Notes under the pieces: model-generated
Seen by the model: the letters and a program-made list of their open reading frames with translations, nothing else
Database searches by the model: none
What the model was told of the DNA's origin: nothing
Program-made: the position numbers and the translations under genes
NCBI RefSeq assembly: GCF_900115285.1
Contig: NZ_FOYW01000001.1
Coordinates: forward strand, 764,655-828,654
Source: Marinobacter daqiaonensis
GTDB lineage: Bacteria; Pseudomonadota; Gammaproteobacteria; Pseudomonadales; Oleiphilaceae
Direction: 5' to 3'
DNA length: 64,000 bases
Shown here: positions 9,694 to 18,385 of the stretch, piece by piece
Numbering within the stretch: the stretch's first letter is position 1
Layout: each line of letters begins with the position of its first letter

Positions 9694-9796
9694 ATGTGGT
9701 TTCGGACCATCCCGTAGAGCACTGTTTGGAGGACGCCCATTATGCCCGGGCCGTCCAAAGCTTGCATCGTTTTCCGTGGAGTATAACAGCCAACCT

Positions 9797-11275
9797 ATGT
9801 CTTTCCTTCAGAGCAGTCCCGCAAACCGCTTCCGTCGCTCCCTGGCGGCCGTCATGGCTGTGGTGATGCTGTTTGCACCGGGTCTGGCCTCCACTTCCGC
9901 GGCCAGGGAAACCAACCTGCCTTCCATCGGCGGTCTCGGCGGCGGCCTGCTTTCGGATCAGATGGAAGAGGAAATCGGTCAACAGGTGATGAGCTCCATC
10001 CGGCGTTCCGCCGACCAGATCCACGACCCGCTGGTGACCGAGTACCTGTCCTCCCTGGTCTATCGCCTGGTGCCCTACACGCCCCTGAGTGATCGCAACC
10101 TGACCCTGGTAATCATCGACGACCCGGCGATCAACGCCTTCGCTGTACCCGGTAACATTGTCGGGGTCAACGGTGGCCTGTTCCTGCATGCCGAAACCGA
10201 GCAGCAGTTCGGTTCGGTGATCGCCCACGAACTGGCCCACCTTAGCCAGCGCCATTTCGCAAGACGCCTCGAGCAGCAGGAGCGTTCCGCCCCCATGACC
10301 GCCGCCGGCATCATCGCCGGCATCGTGCTCACCGCGGTCACCGGCTCCCAGGCCGGGCTCGCCGCGATCATGGGCACCCAGGCCCTGAGCGCGCAGAATA
10401 TGCTCGCCTACAGCCGCGCCCACGAACAGGAAGCCGACCGGGTGGGTATTGAAATCATGGCGGAGGCGGGCCTGGATCCCAGAGGGATGCCGGAGATGTT
10501 CGAGACCATGATGCGTCAGAGCCGGCTCCAGGGAAACCGGCCGCCGGAGTACCTCTCCACCCACCCCCTGACCCAGTCCAGGGTTTCGGACACCCGGAGC
10601 CGGGCCGAGCAATACGCCCAGCCGGGTTCCGAGGACAGTCACGAATACCACCTGATACGGTCGCGGATGCAGGTGCACTACGCCCGCAATGTGAGTGATG
10701 CCGTCAGTGCGTTCGAATCCTATCTGAAACAACCCGATGCCAACCGCAACATGGCGGCCCGTTACGGACTTGCCGTGGCCTACCTTGCCGATGACAAGGC
10801 CGGAAAAGCCCGCAACCTGCTGGAATCACTGCTGGAGGAGACACCGAACCGGATCACCTACCAGGTGACCCTCGCGGAAGCCCTGCAGGCCCAGGGTAAG
10901 CTGGATCAGGCCCGCTCCCTGATGGAAACCGCCCGCAACCGGAACCCCGGCAACTTCCCCATCATCGACCGTCTCGCCGACATTGAGATCCAGGCGGGTA
11001 ATGGCAGCCGGGCGGCGGACTACCTGCGCACCCTGGTCCGTGACTACCCGCAACGGGCGAATCTCTGGCTGCGACTGGCCGAAGCCGAGGGCATGGCCCG
11101 CAACATCGTCGGCGTGCACCGGGCCCGAGCGGAATACGACATTCTGATGGGAAACCTGGAGGCGGCCCAGCGGCAATTGCGGCAGGCCCAGGAGCGGGTG
11201 GCGCCCGACACCCCCCTGCGGCAGGTCATCTCGGAGCGGCTGGCGGAAGTCAGCCGCCGTCTCAGTCAGTCCTGA
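9797..11275 (+). CDS. bepA: M48 metalloprotease / chaperone BepA (YfgC)
   Basis: 492 residues. The N-terminal signal peptide ends near residue 35 (cluster AVMAVVMLFAPGLASTSAA). HELAH at 144-148 and Glu212 in the AHEQEADRVG segment form the zinc site of M48 peptidases. From about 300 onward the sequence is TPR-like helices. BepA resides in the periplasm, where it degrades or rescues stalled LptD and other barrels at the BAM complex. The ATG at 9797 starts the signal peptide. The open frame extends upstream to 9614, but that part overlaps the divergent TusA gene and is not coding. Confidence 0.92.
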   Translation: MSFLQSSPANRFRRSLAAVMAVVMLFAPGLASTSAARETNLPSIGGLGGGLLSDQMEEEIGQQVMSSIRRSADQIHDPLVTEYLSSLVYRLVPYTPLSDRNLTLVIIDDPAINAFAVPGNIVGVNGGLFLHAETEQQFGSVIAHELAHLSQRHFARRLEQQERSAPMTAAGIIAGIVLTAVTGSQAGLAAIMGTQALSAQNMLAYSRAHEQEADRVGIEIMAEAGLDPRGMPEMFETMMRQSRLQGNRPPEYLSTHPLTQSRVSDTRSRAEQYAQPGSEDSHEYHLIRSRMQVHYARNVSDAVSAFESYLKQPDANRNMAARYGLAVAYLADDKAGKARNLLESLLEETPNRITYQVTLAEALQAQGKLDQARSLMETARNRNPGNFPIIDRLADIEIQAGNGSRAADYLRTLVRDYPQRANLWLRLAEAEGMARNIVGVHRARAEYDILMGNLEAAQRQLRQAQERVAPDTPLRQVISERLAEVSRRLSQS

Positions 11276-11297
11276 GACGACGCTGAGAGGCCGGGGT

Positions 11298-12359
11298 TCA
11301 GGCGTTGCCGGCCGCTTTCAGATTCATATTCGCGGTGAAATCCAGCATACGCCGCAGCGGTTTCAGGGCATCCTCGCGAAGGGTCTCGTCCACCTGGATC
11401 TCCTGGTCGCCGTGTTCGATCACGTGGAGCAGGTTCTCCAGGCCGTTCATGGCCATCCACGGGCAATGGGCACAGCTGCGGCAGGTGGCGCCGTTACCGG
11501 CGGTGGGGGCTTCGATCAGGGTCTTGTTGGGCGCCAGCTGTTGCATCTTGTAGAAGATGCCGTTATCGGTGGCCACGATGAAGCGCTCGTTGGGCAGCGA
11601 CTGGACCGCCTGAATCAGCTGCGAGGTGGAGCCGACCACGTCCGCCATCTCCACCACCTGGGCCGGGGACTCCGGGTGCACCAGTACGGCGGCATCCGGA
11701 TATAGGGCCTTGAGATCCTCAAGCCCCTGGAACTTGAACTCCTCGTGGACGATGCAGGACCCCTGCCAGAGCAGCATGTCCGTTCCGGTGGTTTTCTGGA
11801 TGTAGCTGCCCAGATGCTGGTCCGGAGCCCAGAGGATCTTTTCGCCCCTGGCGTCCAGATGCTCGACAATGGCCTGGGCGCAGCTTGACGTCACCACCCA
11901 GTCCGCCCTCGCCTTCACCGCGGCAGAGGTGTTGGCATAAACCACCACGGTACGGTCCGGATGCTGGTCACAGAACTCGGCGAACTCATCCGCCGGGCAG
12001 CCGATGTCCAGTGAACAGGTTGCCTCGAGGGTCGGCATCAGCACCCGCTTCTCCGGATTGAGGATCTTGGCGGTCTCGCCCATGAACTTCACACCGGCGA
12101 CAACCACGGTGGAGGCGGGATGGCGGTTGCCGAACCGGGCCATCTCCAGGGAATCCGCCACGCAGCCACCCGTCTCCTCAGCAATGCGCTGAATGTCCGG
12201 ATCCACGTAATAGTGAGCCACGAGAACCGCATCCTGATCTTTCAGGGCCTTGCGGATACGGGACTCCAGCTCGGCCTTTTCCTCCTGACTCAGAGGTATC
12301 GGTTCGGCCTCGTGGGCCAGGTATTCCTGCACCAGAATTCGATCTTCGGCTCGTGTCAT
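11298..12359 (-). CDS. nadA: Quinolinate synthase A
   Basis: 353 residues from the ATG at 12359. NadA condenses iminoaspartate with dihydroxyacetone phosphate to quinolinate for NAD synthesis, using a [4Fe-4S] cluster. The three expected cluster cysteines are present: Cys115 ([10 protein letters not shown]), Cys202 (QGSCIVHEE) and Cys299 in [13 protein letters not shown]. An in-frame upstream extension to 12404 exists but lacks family similarity. It is convergent with bepA with a 22-bp gap. Confidence 0.96.
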   Translation of the reverse strand: MTRAEDRILVQEYLAHEAEPIPLSQEEKAELESRIRKALKDQDAVLVAHYYVDPDIQRIAEETGGCVADSLEMARFGNRHPASTVVVAGVKFMGETAKILNPEKRVLMPTLEATCSLDIGCPADEFAEFCDQHPDRTVVVYANTSAAVKARADWVVTSSCAQAIVEHLDARGEKILWAPDQHLGSYIQKTTGTDMLLWQGSCIVHEEFKFQGLEDLKALYPDAAVLVHPESPAQVVEMADVVGSTSQLIQAVQSLPNERFIVATDNGIFYKMQQLAPNKTLIEAPTAGNGATCRSCAHCPWMAMNGLENLLHVIEHGDQEIQVDETLREDALKPLRRMLDFTANMNLKAAGNA

Positions 12360-12518
12360 TGCTTGTATCTCTGCTGCTACTCCTGAATGCCGAAAGTATA
12401 TCACCCCCGGCGGGCTGTCATCTCCCGGTCACGGAATTGCCATATCCAGTGGGAGGTCTTTCAGGATCAGGATGGTGTTATTTCGGATACTACACAAACA
12501 GTCTTGGGCTTTTCAGGC
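12360..12518. other. Intergenic region between nadA and the tRNA-Lys terminator
   Basis: No gene is supported here. It should hold the nadA promoter on the minus strand, but I see no convincing -35/-10 pair. Confidence 0.4.
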
Positions 12519-12547
12519 AAAAAAAAAGAGCCCTGAGGCTCTTTTTT
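12519..12547 (-). terminator. Terminator after the tRNA-Lys pair
   Basis: An AAAAAAGAGCC stem, a four-base loop and the matching GGCTCTTTTTT arm, followed on the minus strand by more T residues. The A-rich and T-rich flanks make it able to work in both directions. It lies about 36 bases beyond the end of the second tRNA of the transcript. Confidence 0.85.
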
Positions 12548-12583
12548 ACGGCTGGCTGACACTACGGATCAACCTGCCTGGTT

Positions 12584-12659
12584 TGGTGGGTCGTGAAGGA
12601 TTCGAACCTTCGACCAATTGGTTAAAAGCCAACTGCTCTACCAACTGAGCTAACGACCC
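12584..12659 (-). tRNA. tRNA-Lys (anticodon UUU), copy 2 in transcription order
   Basis: A 76-nt minus-strand sequence beginning GGGTCGTTAGCTCAG and ending ACCCACCA, so the CCA tail is encoded. The anticodon loop CTTTTAA gives the UUU anticodon. The acceptor stem GGGTCGT pairs with ACGACCC; the T-loop GGTTCGAATCC is canonical. It is identical to the copy at 12702-12777. Confidence 0.98.
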
Positions 12660-12701
12660 GTAACCGGGCGATGCCGGCGATCCGTGCCGGCGATCTGTGT
12701 T

Positions 12702-12777
12702 TGGTGGGTCGTGAAGGATTCGAACCTTCGACCAATTGGTTAAAAGCCAACTGCTCTACCAACTGAGCTAACGACCC
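12702..12777 (-). tRNA. tRNA-Lys (anticodon UUU), copy 1 in transcription order
   Basis: Identical over 76 nt to the copy at 12584-12659, with encoded CCA and anticodon UUU. The two genes are separated by 42 bp and share the promoter at 12791-12818. tRNA-Lys next to cpoB (ybgF) is a conserved neighbour relation in gammaproteobacteria. Confidence 0.98.
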
Positions 12778-12790
12778 AAACGAGGCGCAT

Positions 12791-12818
12791 ATAGTACGGA
12801 TTTTTCCGGGGTGATCAA
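12791..12818 (-). promoter_or_regulatory. Sigma70-like promoter of the tRNA-Lys genes
   Basis: Minus strand TTGATC, 16-bp spacer, TACTAT. The predicted start falls a few bases before the first mature tRNA base, with a GC-rich discriminator as in stable-RNA promoters. It lies just past the cpoB stop. Confidence 0.65.
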
Positions 12819-12824
12819 CCCCTT

Positions 12825-13592
12825 TTAGCTGGCTTCCAGATATTTTTTTGCCAGCCCCGCTGCCTGGCTGGTGCCATATTGATCAACAACCTGCTTCATG
12901 TACCGCTGCGCCTGATCACGCTCACCCATACGGTCGTGCACCACACCCAGCTTGTACATGGCGTCCGGTGCCTTGCGATGATCCTGGTAACGGGTCGCGA
13001 TAATGGTAAAGGCCTGCTTTGCCTGCTCAAGCTGCGGTTTCACCAGGTATACCTCACCTAGCCAGTAGTAGGCATTCACCGTAAGGTCACCCTCGGGGTA
13101 CTCGGCGATGAAATCGTAAAGCTCGCCAATGGCCTCATCGTAGGCTTTCTGTTCCTGGATCAGCTTCTGGATGCGCTGATAGGCCTGGCGCTCTTCCGCA
13201 GAGGGTTCCCGGTACTCCTTCGCCACCGTGGTAGCGTTTCCAGTCGACTGGGAGCGCTCGCCGGTGCCGCTACCAGAACCCCCGGAGCCGGCACGGGGTG
13301 TCGATTCACGCTCGGCAAGCTCCATGATCCGTTGATCCAGATCGATGTAGCGTTCACGGGACTGACGGGTCAGCTGGTTCAGTTGATGCCGCTGCTCTTC
13401 GAGCTCGCCACGGAGGTTCCTGACCTCTTCCTGGAGACGCTCGATCATGAAGAACAGCTCGGCGTTGCCCTGGTTGTTGGCCGCCAGCAGCCGTGCTTCC
13501 GACTGGTTGTTCTGGAAGGCGGGAGTGGAGGATTGCGCCAGGGCGCCGGCGGATACCGCCAGCGCCACTGCCGCCACGAGAAGCTTTCTCAT
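12825..13592 (-). CDS. cpoB: Cell division coordinator CpoB (YbgF)
   Basis: 255 residues. The signal peptide ends at ALA-Q (about 19). A coiled-coil stretch covers about 43-90 (repeated Leu/Glu/Arg heptads, used for trimerisation), then a Ser/Gly linker and a C-terminal TPR domain from about 130 (YQRIQKLIQEQKAYDEAI). CpoB is periplasmic and links PBP1B and peptidoglycan synthesis to Tol-driven outer-membrane constriction. It is the last protein gene of the Tol-Pal operon. Confidence 0.95.
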   Translation of the reverse strand: MRKLLVAAVALAVSAGALAQSSTPAFQNNQSEARLLAANNQGNAELFFMIERLQEEVRNLRGELEEQRHQLNQLTRQSRERYIDLDQRIMELAERESTPRAGSGGSGSGTGERSQSTGNATTVAKEYREPSAEERQAYQRIQKLIQEQKAYDEAIGELYDFIAEYPEGDLTVNAYYWLGEVYLVKPQLEQAKQAFTIIATRYQDHRKAPDAMYKLGVVHDRMGERDQAQRYMKQVVDQYGTSQAAGLAKKYLEAS

Positions 13593-13623
13593 GGGGTCAC
13601 CTGTTGTCGGTTACCGCTGACGA

Positions 13624-14190
13624 TCAGCGGAAAATCAGTTCCACACGACGGTTCTGGGCCCAGGCGCTCTCGCCGGAACCCATGGCCGCCGGTTTTTCCT
13701 CACCATAACTGACGGTCTCGATCTGGCTACGGTCGGCGCCATTGACCACCAGGAACCTTTGTACCGCGTTGGCCCGGCGCTCACCCAGGGCGAGGTTGTA
13801 TTCCTTGGTGCCGCGCTCGTCGGTATGGCCCTCGAGACGGACATTCACGTCCGGATTATTGGCCAGGTACCGTGCATGGGCCGCCAACACATCGCGGGCT
13901 TCGGGCTTGATCTCGGCGGTGTCGAAGTCAAAGTAGAAGGTCGTGATCCGGCGCAGGGCGGCATCGTCACCGGTGGCAGCCGAATCAGCCTGGCGGCGGT
14001 CACGCTCGCGGAGTTCGTCGGCGGAAATGCCGCCGTCATCCGTGCCGCCATAAACCGACGCGCCGCCGTCCTGATCGACCGCACTCATTTCCTCGTCAGT
14101 CAGGGGCTCCTCGCCGGTGGTGCTGCAACCAGCAACCAGCCCGAGGGACAGGACGAGAGCGAAGGCAGAGTTTTTCATCATGGTATTCAT
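13624..14190 (-). CDS. pal: Peptidoglycan-associated lipoprotein Pal
   Basis: 188 residues. The lipobox LVAGC puts the lipidated cysteine at 22. An acidic linker follows, then an OmpA-like domain (about 80-188) with the peptidoglycan-binding segment NVRLEGHTDERGTKEYN and GERRAN. Pal tethers the outer membrane to peptidoglycan and is pulled by TolA/TolB at the division site. AAAGGAAG lies ahead of the ATG at 14190. A second ATG lies three codons in. Confidence 0.97.
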   Translation of the reverse strand: MNTMMKNSAFALVLSLGLVAGCSTTGEEPLTDEEMSAVDQDGGASVYGGTDDGGISADELRERDRRQADSAATGDDAALRRITTFYFDFDTAEIKPEARDVLAAHARYLANNPDVNVRLEGHTDERGTKEYNLALGERRANAVQRFLVVNGADRSQIETVSYGEEKPAAMGSGESAWAQNRRVELIFR

Positions 14191-14258
14191 AAAGCTTCCT
14201 TTGGATGTGATTTCAGTTTCCTGTACTTCCAGTTGATACTGGTCACCGGCCGGCGCTG

Positions 14259-15593
14259 TCAGCGCAGGATCGGGGACCAGGCCGGGTCTCCCACATCACC
14301 ACGGGCCGCCGGCAGGGTATAGGCGGCGTCACCGTTGGTGGAAATAACTCTCAGCACGCTGTTTCCGTCCTGCTCGGTGGCGTAGATCAGCATGCGCCCG
14401 TTTGGTGCCACGCTGGGGGACTCGTCCAGTCGTGACCGGGTCAGCACCTGTTCGTCACCCGAGGCCAGTTCGGTGCGTGCAATATGGAATGCCCCGTCCC
14501 GTTGGTGCACGTAGTAGATATACCGACCATCGGGGCTGAAACGGGGTCGGGCATTATAGCGACTGCCGAAGGTCACCCGCCGCGGCGCGGCGTCCTCGGT
14601 GTCCTTGATGTAGATCTGGGGCCCGCCGGAGCGGTCGGATGTGAACGCCAGGCCCTTCCCGTTCGGGTGCCACTCACCCTCGGTGTCGATGGCCCAGTGG
14701 TCCGTGAGGCGGGTTAACGCCCGGGAAGCGAGGTCCAGCTTGTAGATTTCGGCGTTGCCGGACCGCGACAGGGTCACCAGCAGGGATCGGCCATCCGGCG
14801 ACCAGTCGGGTGCCGAATTGAGCCCCGGATAAGACGCCACCACGGAACGTTCGCCCGTGGCCAGTTCATGGGTGAAGATCTGCGGTTTGCCGCTTTCGAA
14901 GGACACATAGGCCAGACGCCTGCCATCGGGCGACCAGGTTGGCGACAGGATCGGTTCGTCGCTCTCCAGTCTTACCCGGGCGCGGCGGCCGTCCACGTCA
15001 CTGATCTGCAGACGATACCGGGGCTTGCCCTCGTGGGCATCAAGGGTCACATAGGCCAGCCTGGTGGAAAATACACCGGGCTCACCGGTAAGTGCCTCAT
15101 AGACCTTGTCGCTGATATGGTGCGCCAGCGTGCGGATATTATCGACCGAGGTGTTGGCGGTCTCCCCCAGCAGGCGGCGTTCGCTGTTGATGTCGAACAG
15201 CTCGTAGCGGGCCCTGACCTGATCGCCCTCCCGTTCGACCCGGCCCACCAGGAGATAGCGCTGTCCGAGCAGTCGCCAGTCCCGAAAAAACACATCGTCA
15301 CTGCTCGATGGCAGGCTGAGCATGCGCTCCGGATCCAGGGGATTGAATTCACCGGTCATCTCGAGATCGTTGCGGATGATGGTGCTCACGTCGTCCCCCG
15401 CGGGCAGATCGCCGGATTTGGCAAACGGCACCACGGCCACCGGTATCGCGGAGCCCACCCCCTTGGTGACCTGGATCGTCAGCTCGGCACGGACCTGCTG
15501 TGGCGCAGCGGCCATCATGATCAGCAGGGCCGCGCCGACCAACGCGGCGGCGGTTGATGTCCAGGTTGTCCTGAATCGGGACGTTACAGTCAT
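14259..15593 (-). CDS. tolB: Tol-Pal system translocation protein TolB
   Basis: 444 residues. The signal peptide is relatively long (about 1-36, ending VRA-E). The N-terminal domain carries the IQVTKG region that contacts TolA or Pal. From about 200 there are repeated WSPDGRRLAY-type blades (SPTWSPDGRR, DWSPDGRSLL, HPNGKGLAFTSDRSG, RFSPDGRYIYY), the six-bladed beta-propeller that binds Pal. It lies between tolA and pal in the conserved order. Confidence 0.97.
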   Translation of the reverse strand: MTVTSRFRTTWTSTAAALVGAALLIMMAAAPQQVRAELTIQVTKGVGSAIPVAVVPFAKSGDLPAGDDVSTIIRNDLEMTGEFNPLDPERMLSLPSSSDDVFFRDWRLLGQRYLLVGRVEREGDQVRARYELFDINSERRLLGETANTSVDNIRTLAHHISDKVYEALTGEPGVFSTRLAYVTLDAHEGKPRYRLQISDVDGRRARVRLESDEPILSPTWSPDGRRLAYVSFESGKPQIFTHELATGERSVVASYPGLNSAPDWSPDGRSLLVTLSRSGNAEIYKLDLASRALTRLTDHWAIDTEGEWHPNGKGLAFTSDRSGGPQIYIKDTEDAAPRRVTFGSRYNARPRFSPDGRYIYYVHQRDGAFHIARTELASGDEQVLTRSRLDESPSVAPNGRMLIYATEQDGNSVLRVISTNGDAAYTLPAARGDVGDPAWSPILR

Positions 15594-15646
15594 ACTGGCC
15601 TCACGGTTCTGTCAGTTTGCCGAACCATCGCCTGCCCGGCGACTGG

Positions 15647-16735
15647 TCAGAACTCAGGTTTGAATTGAATCGTAAACTGCCTGAAATACCTTTCAAAGGT
15701 GTCGCGACTCTCCGGCACCGGGTAACGACTGATGTCTCTGGCGGCACTCAGGGCGGAGTTGTCGAAGGCCGCATTACCGCTGCTTTGGACTACCTCCGCC
15801 GACACCAGTTCCCCGGTGGGCAACAGCGTCAGTCTCAGGGTCGCGCTCATGCCCTCCCTGGCGGACGGGGGCGCGTACCAGGCGCTTCTCACCCGCTCGC
15901 GGATCAGGCTCTCATACCGGGCCTTCTCGTTCAGCATCTGGGTTTCCCTGGCCCTGGCCGCCGCGGCCTGGGCCTTGCGCTGTTCTTCGGCCTGACGTGC
16001 CTGCTCCGCTTCCCGGGCCATGGCCTCGAGCTGCTGCTCACGCTCACGACGGGCCTGCTCACGCTGGCGCGCTGCCTCTTCCTGACGCTTGCGCTCCGCT
16101 TCCGCCTGACGGCGCTTTTCCTCTTCCTGGCGCTGGCGCTCGGCTTCCTGTTGGCGACGCTGCTCTTCCGCCTGTCGCTGCTTTTCCTGACGCTGGCGCT
16201 CCTCCTCGGCCTTGCGTTGAGCCTCCTCCCTGGCCTTGCGCTCGGCTTCGGCCTGCTGTCGGGCCCGCTCCTCCGCTTCGGCCTGAGCCTTTTCCTTTGC
16301 GGCCTGCTCTTCCCGGGCCTTGCGTTCCTGCTCACGGGCAGCCGCCTGCTCCTGTTCACGGCGCTGTTGCTCCAGGCGTTCCTGTTCCTTGCGCTGCTGC
16401 TGTTCCTGCTCCCGCTGCTCCTGCTGAATCCGGCGCTGCTCTTCCTCGGCCTGCTGACGCGCTTTTTCCTCCCGCTCGCGCTCCTGTTCCCGGCGCTCCG
16501 CTTCCCGGTCCGGTTCAGGCTCGGGGGGCGGTGAAGCCGGCGGGGGCGGCACGGCTTCCGGCGACACCAGCCGGGCGGAAATGCTTGGTTCCGGCGGCTC
16601 CTCAATGGGGGTGATCCAGTGCCAGCTGAACAGGGTGATGGCAACGATCACGCCGTGCAGCAGGAGTGACAACAGGACCGGAGACGCCCACGCCGGCCGG
16701 TCGGTTTTCCCTGTCTCGCGTTGCGGCTCCGTCAC
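15647..16735 (-). CDS. tolA: Cell envelope integrity protein TolA
   Basis: 362 residues from a GTG start six bases past the tolR stop. One inner-membrane segment (about 20-40, VLLSLLLHGVIVAITLF), a Pro-rich stretch (PPPPASPPPEPEPD), and a long charged Glu/Arg/Gln/Ala helix (about 75-265) that crosses the periplasm. The C-terminal TonB/TolA domain (about 270-362) touches TolB, Pal and porins. The repetitive helix makes large false open frames on the opposite strand. Confidence 0.96.
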   Translation of the reverse strand: MTEPQRETGKTDRPAWASPVLLSLLLHGVIVAITLFSWHWITPIEEPPEPSISARLVSPEAVPPPPASPPPEPEPDREAERREQEREREEKARQQAEEEQRRIQQEQREQEQQQRKEQERLEQQRREQEQAAAREQERKAREEQAAKEKAQAEAEERARQQAEAERKAREEAQRKAEEERQRQEKQRQAEEQRRQQEAERQRQEEEKRRQAEAERKRQEEAARQREQARREREQQLEAMAREAEQARQAEEQRKAQAAAARARETQMLNEKARYESLIRERVRSAWYAPPSAREGMSATLRLTLLPTGELVSAEVVQSSGNAAFDNSALSAARDISRYPVPESRDTFERYFRQFTIQFKPEF

Positions 16736-16738
16736 TGG

Positions 16739-17191
16739 TTACCCACCCGCATTGTTGATCTCTTCGGCCTCTGTGATCAGCCCCACGTTGGTGGCTCCGG
16801 CGCGTTGCAGCGCGGACATCAGCCTGACCACGGTGCCGTAATCCACGTTCTGGTCGCCCCGCACCAGAACCTCGCGATTGGTGCGTTCGGCCATGATGCG
16901 ACCGACCATTTCCTGCACCTGACCCAGCGCCATGGGGTCGCTGCCCTGGTCGCCGACTTCCAGGTAATAGGCACCGTTGGCATCCACTGACACCACCACG
17001 GACTCGGTTTCTTTCTCCGCCTGTATCGGATCGGCACTGGTCTCAGGCAGATCCACTTTGACCCCCTGGGTCAGCATGGGCGCTGTCACCATGAAGATCA
17101 CCAGCAGCACCAGCATGACATCAATGTAGGGCACCACATTGATCTCCGACATGGGCTTGCGGCGAACCGACTGCATCATTCCGCCTTTCAT
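16739..17191 (-). CDS. tolR: Tol-Pal system protein TolR
   Basis: 150 residues, a member of the ExbD/TolR family. The N-terminal cytoplasmic part is followed by one membrane helix (about 22-42, VVPYIDVMLVLLVIFMVTAP) with the essential Asp in YIDVMLVLL that carries protons. A periplasmic domain follows. AGGAGGAG precedes the ATG. With TolQ it forms the proton-driven motor that energises TolA. Confidence 0.97.
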   Translation of the reverse strand: MKGGMMQSVRRKPMSEINVVPYIDVMLVLLVIFMVTAPMLTQGVKVDLPETSADPIQAEKETESVVVSVDANGAYYLEVGDQGSDPMALGQVQEMVGRIMAERTNREVLVRGDQNVDYGTVVRLMSALQRAGATNVGLITEAEEINNAGG

Positions 17192-17218
17192 CGCTTTCTC
17201 CTCCTGAATGGGGCCGGA

Positions 17219-17908
17219 TCAGCCCTGGCCGGCGCCATGGTCGTGGACCCGGCGATGCAGGATACTGGAGAACTCTTCGGCAAAGGTCTCGTAGTTCTTC
17301 AGCAGGGCATCGGACGTGGCGGAAAACCGGTTGTAAGCAACAACCGCGGGGATGGCCGCGAACAGGCCCATGGCCGTCGCGATCAGAGCCTCGGAAATAC
17401 CCGGCGCCACCGTGGCCAGGGTGGCCTGCTGTACCACGGCCAGTCCCCGGAAAGAGTTCATGATGCCCCATACCGTACCAAAGAGGCCAACATAGGGGCT
17501 GGTGGAGCCGACAGTGGCAAGAAACGGCAGGTGGGTTTCCAGTCGCTCCTGCTCCCGCGAGAAGGCGACCCGCATGGCTCGCTGGACACCGTCCATCACC
17601 GCATCCGGATCACGGCTCTGCTGACGCAGGCGGGAAAATTCCCGGAAACCCGCACGGAACACGGACTCCATACCGGAGAAAGGCGTCGGGTTGGCATTGA
17701 CTTCCCGGTAGAGCTGGCCGAGATCCATTCCGGACCAGAACTGTTCTTCAAACGCCAGCTGCGCCTTCCTGGCCTTCCGAAATACCAGAATACGCTGGAA
17801 AATCAGGGCCCAGGATACGACCGAGGCCAGTGCCAGCAGCAGCATGACCAGTTGTACCAGGGGCCCGGCCTGGGCGATCAAGTACCATACCGAAAGTTCC
17901 GAATCCAC
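17219..17908 (-). CDS. tolQ: Tol-Pal system protein TolQ
   Basis: 229 residues from a GTG start with AGGAG six bases upstream. Three membrane helices are visible: about 15-37, 130-155 (GSTSPYVGLFGTVWGIM) and 165-190 (GISEALIATAMGLFAAIPAVVAYN). TolQ is the MotA/ExbB-type proton-channel subunit that surrounds TolR. It begins four bases after the ybgC stop. Confidence 0.97.
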   Translation of the reverse strand: MDSELSVWYLIAQAGPLVQLVMLLLALASVVSWALIFQRILVFRKARKAQLAFEEQFWSGMDLGQLYREVNANPTPFSGMESVFRAGFREFSRLRQQSRDPDAVMDGVQRAMRVAFSREQERLETHLPFLATVGSTSPYVGLFGTVWGIMNSFRGLAVVQQATLATVAPGISEALIATAMGLFAAIPAVVAYNRFSATSDALLKNYETFAEEFSSILHRRVHDHGAGQG

Positions 17909-17911
17909 CGT

Positions 17912-18385
17912 TTACTCCTGCGATTGTTCAGATGATTTTTTTTGATCCAGGTGCTGCTTCAGCAACTGAGTGAGGTCTTCCGGCAGTCGACGTGGGCGGC
18001 CCGTATCCAGGGCTACACAGGCAACCCGGACAGTCGCCCTGGCCAGCTCCCTGCCATCATCCTTGCGGCTTACCCTCTGGTCAAATTCCATCCAGACCCG
18101 CCCGGCGTCCACCAGGTCCGCCGTGACCAGCAGCTCGTCGTCAAGCCTGCCCGGTGCGGCATAGTGAATACTGAGTTTCTGCACCACGTAGCTGATATTG
18201 TCACTCAGCCCGGCCCGCAGACCGACACCGCGGCTGCGAACCCATTCGGTTCTTGCCCGCTCCATGAAATGAAGGTACTTGGCGTGGAAGACGATGCCAC
18301 CGGCATCGGTGTCTTCGATATAGACCCTGACCGGCAGGGTGAAAGCTGCCAGAGACCGGCCGGCCTGCGGGTTACTGTCGGTCAA
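17912..18385 (-). CDS. ybgC: Tol-Pal-associated acyl-CoA thioesterase YbgC (TTG start)
   Basis: 157 residues, hot-dog fold 4HBT thioesterase. The signature [21 protein letters not shown] (split here around Asp25/Asp27) and the helix ERARTEW are diagnostic. I place the start at the TTG at 18385: AGGAGG lies six bases upstream and the gene then overlaps the ruvB end by 14 bp. A longer open frame to 18460 would overlap ruvB by 89 bp without a ribosome site. It hydrolyses acyl-CoA and is linked to phospholipid metabolism. Confidence 0.93.
   Translation of the reverse strand: MTDSNPQAGRSLAAFTLPVRVYIEDTDAGGIVFHAKYLHFMERARTEWVRSRGVGLRAGLSDNISYVVQKLSIHYAAPGRLDDELLVTADLVDAGRVWMEFDQRVSRKDDGRELARATVRVACVALDTGRPRRLPEDLTQLLKQHLDQKKSSEQSQE

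Noticed and set aside
15617..16614. Leu- or Pro/Ala-rich open frames opposite tolA
   Set aside because: They arise from the repetitive Glu/Arg/Gln codons of the TolA helix read on the other strand; they only mimic membrane proteins.
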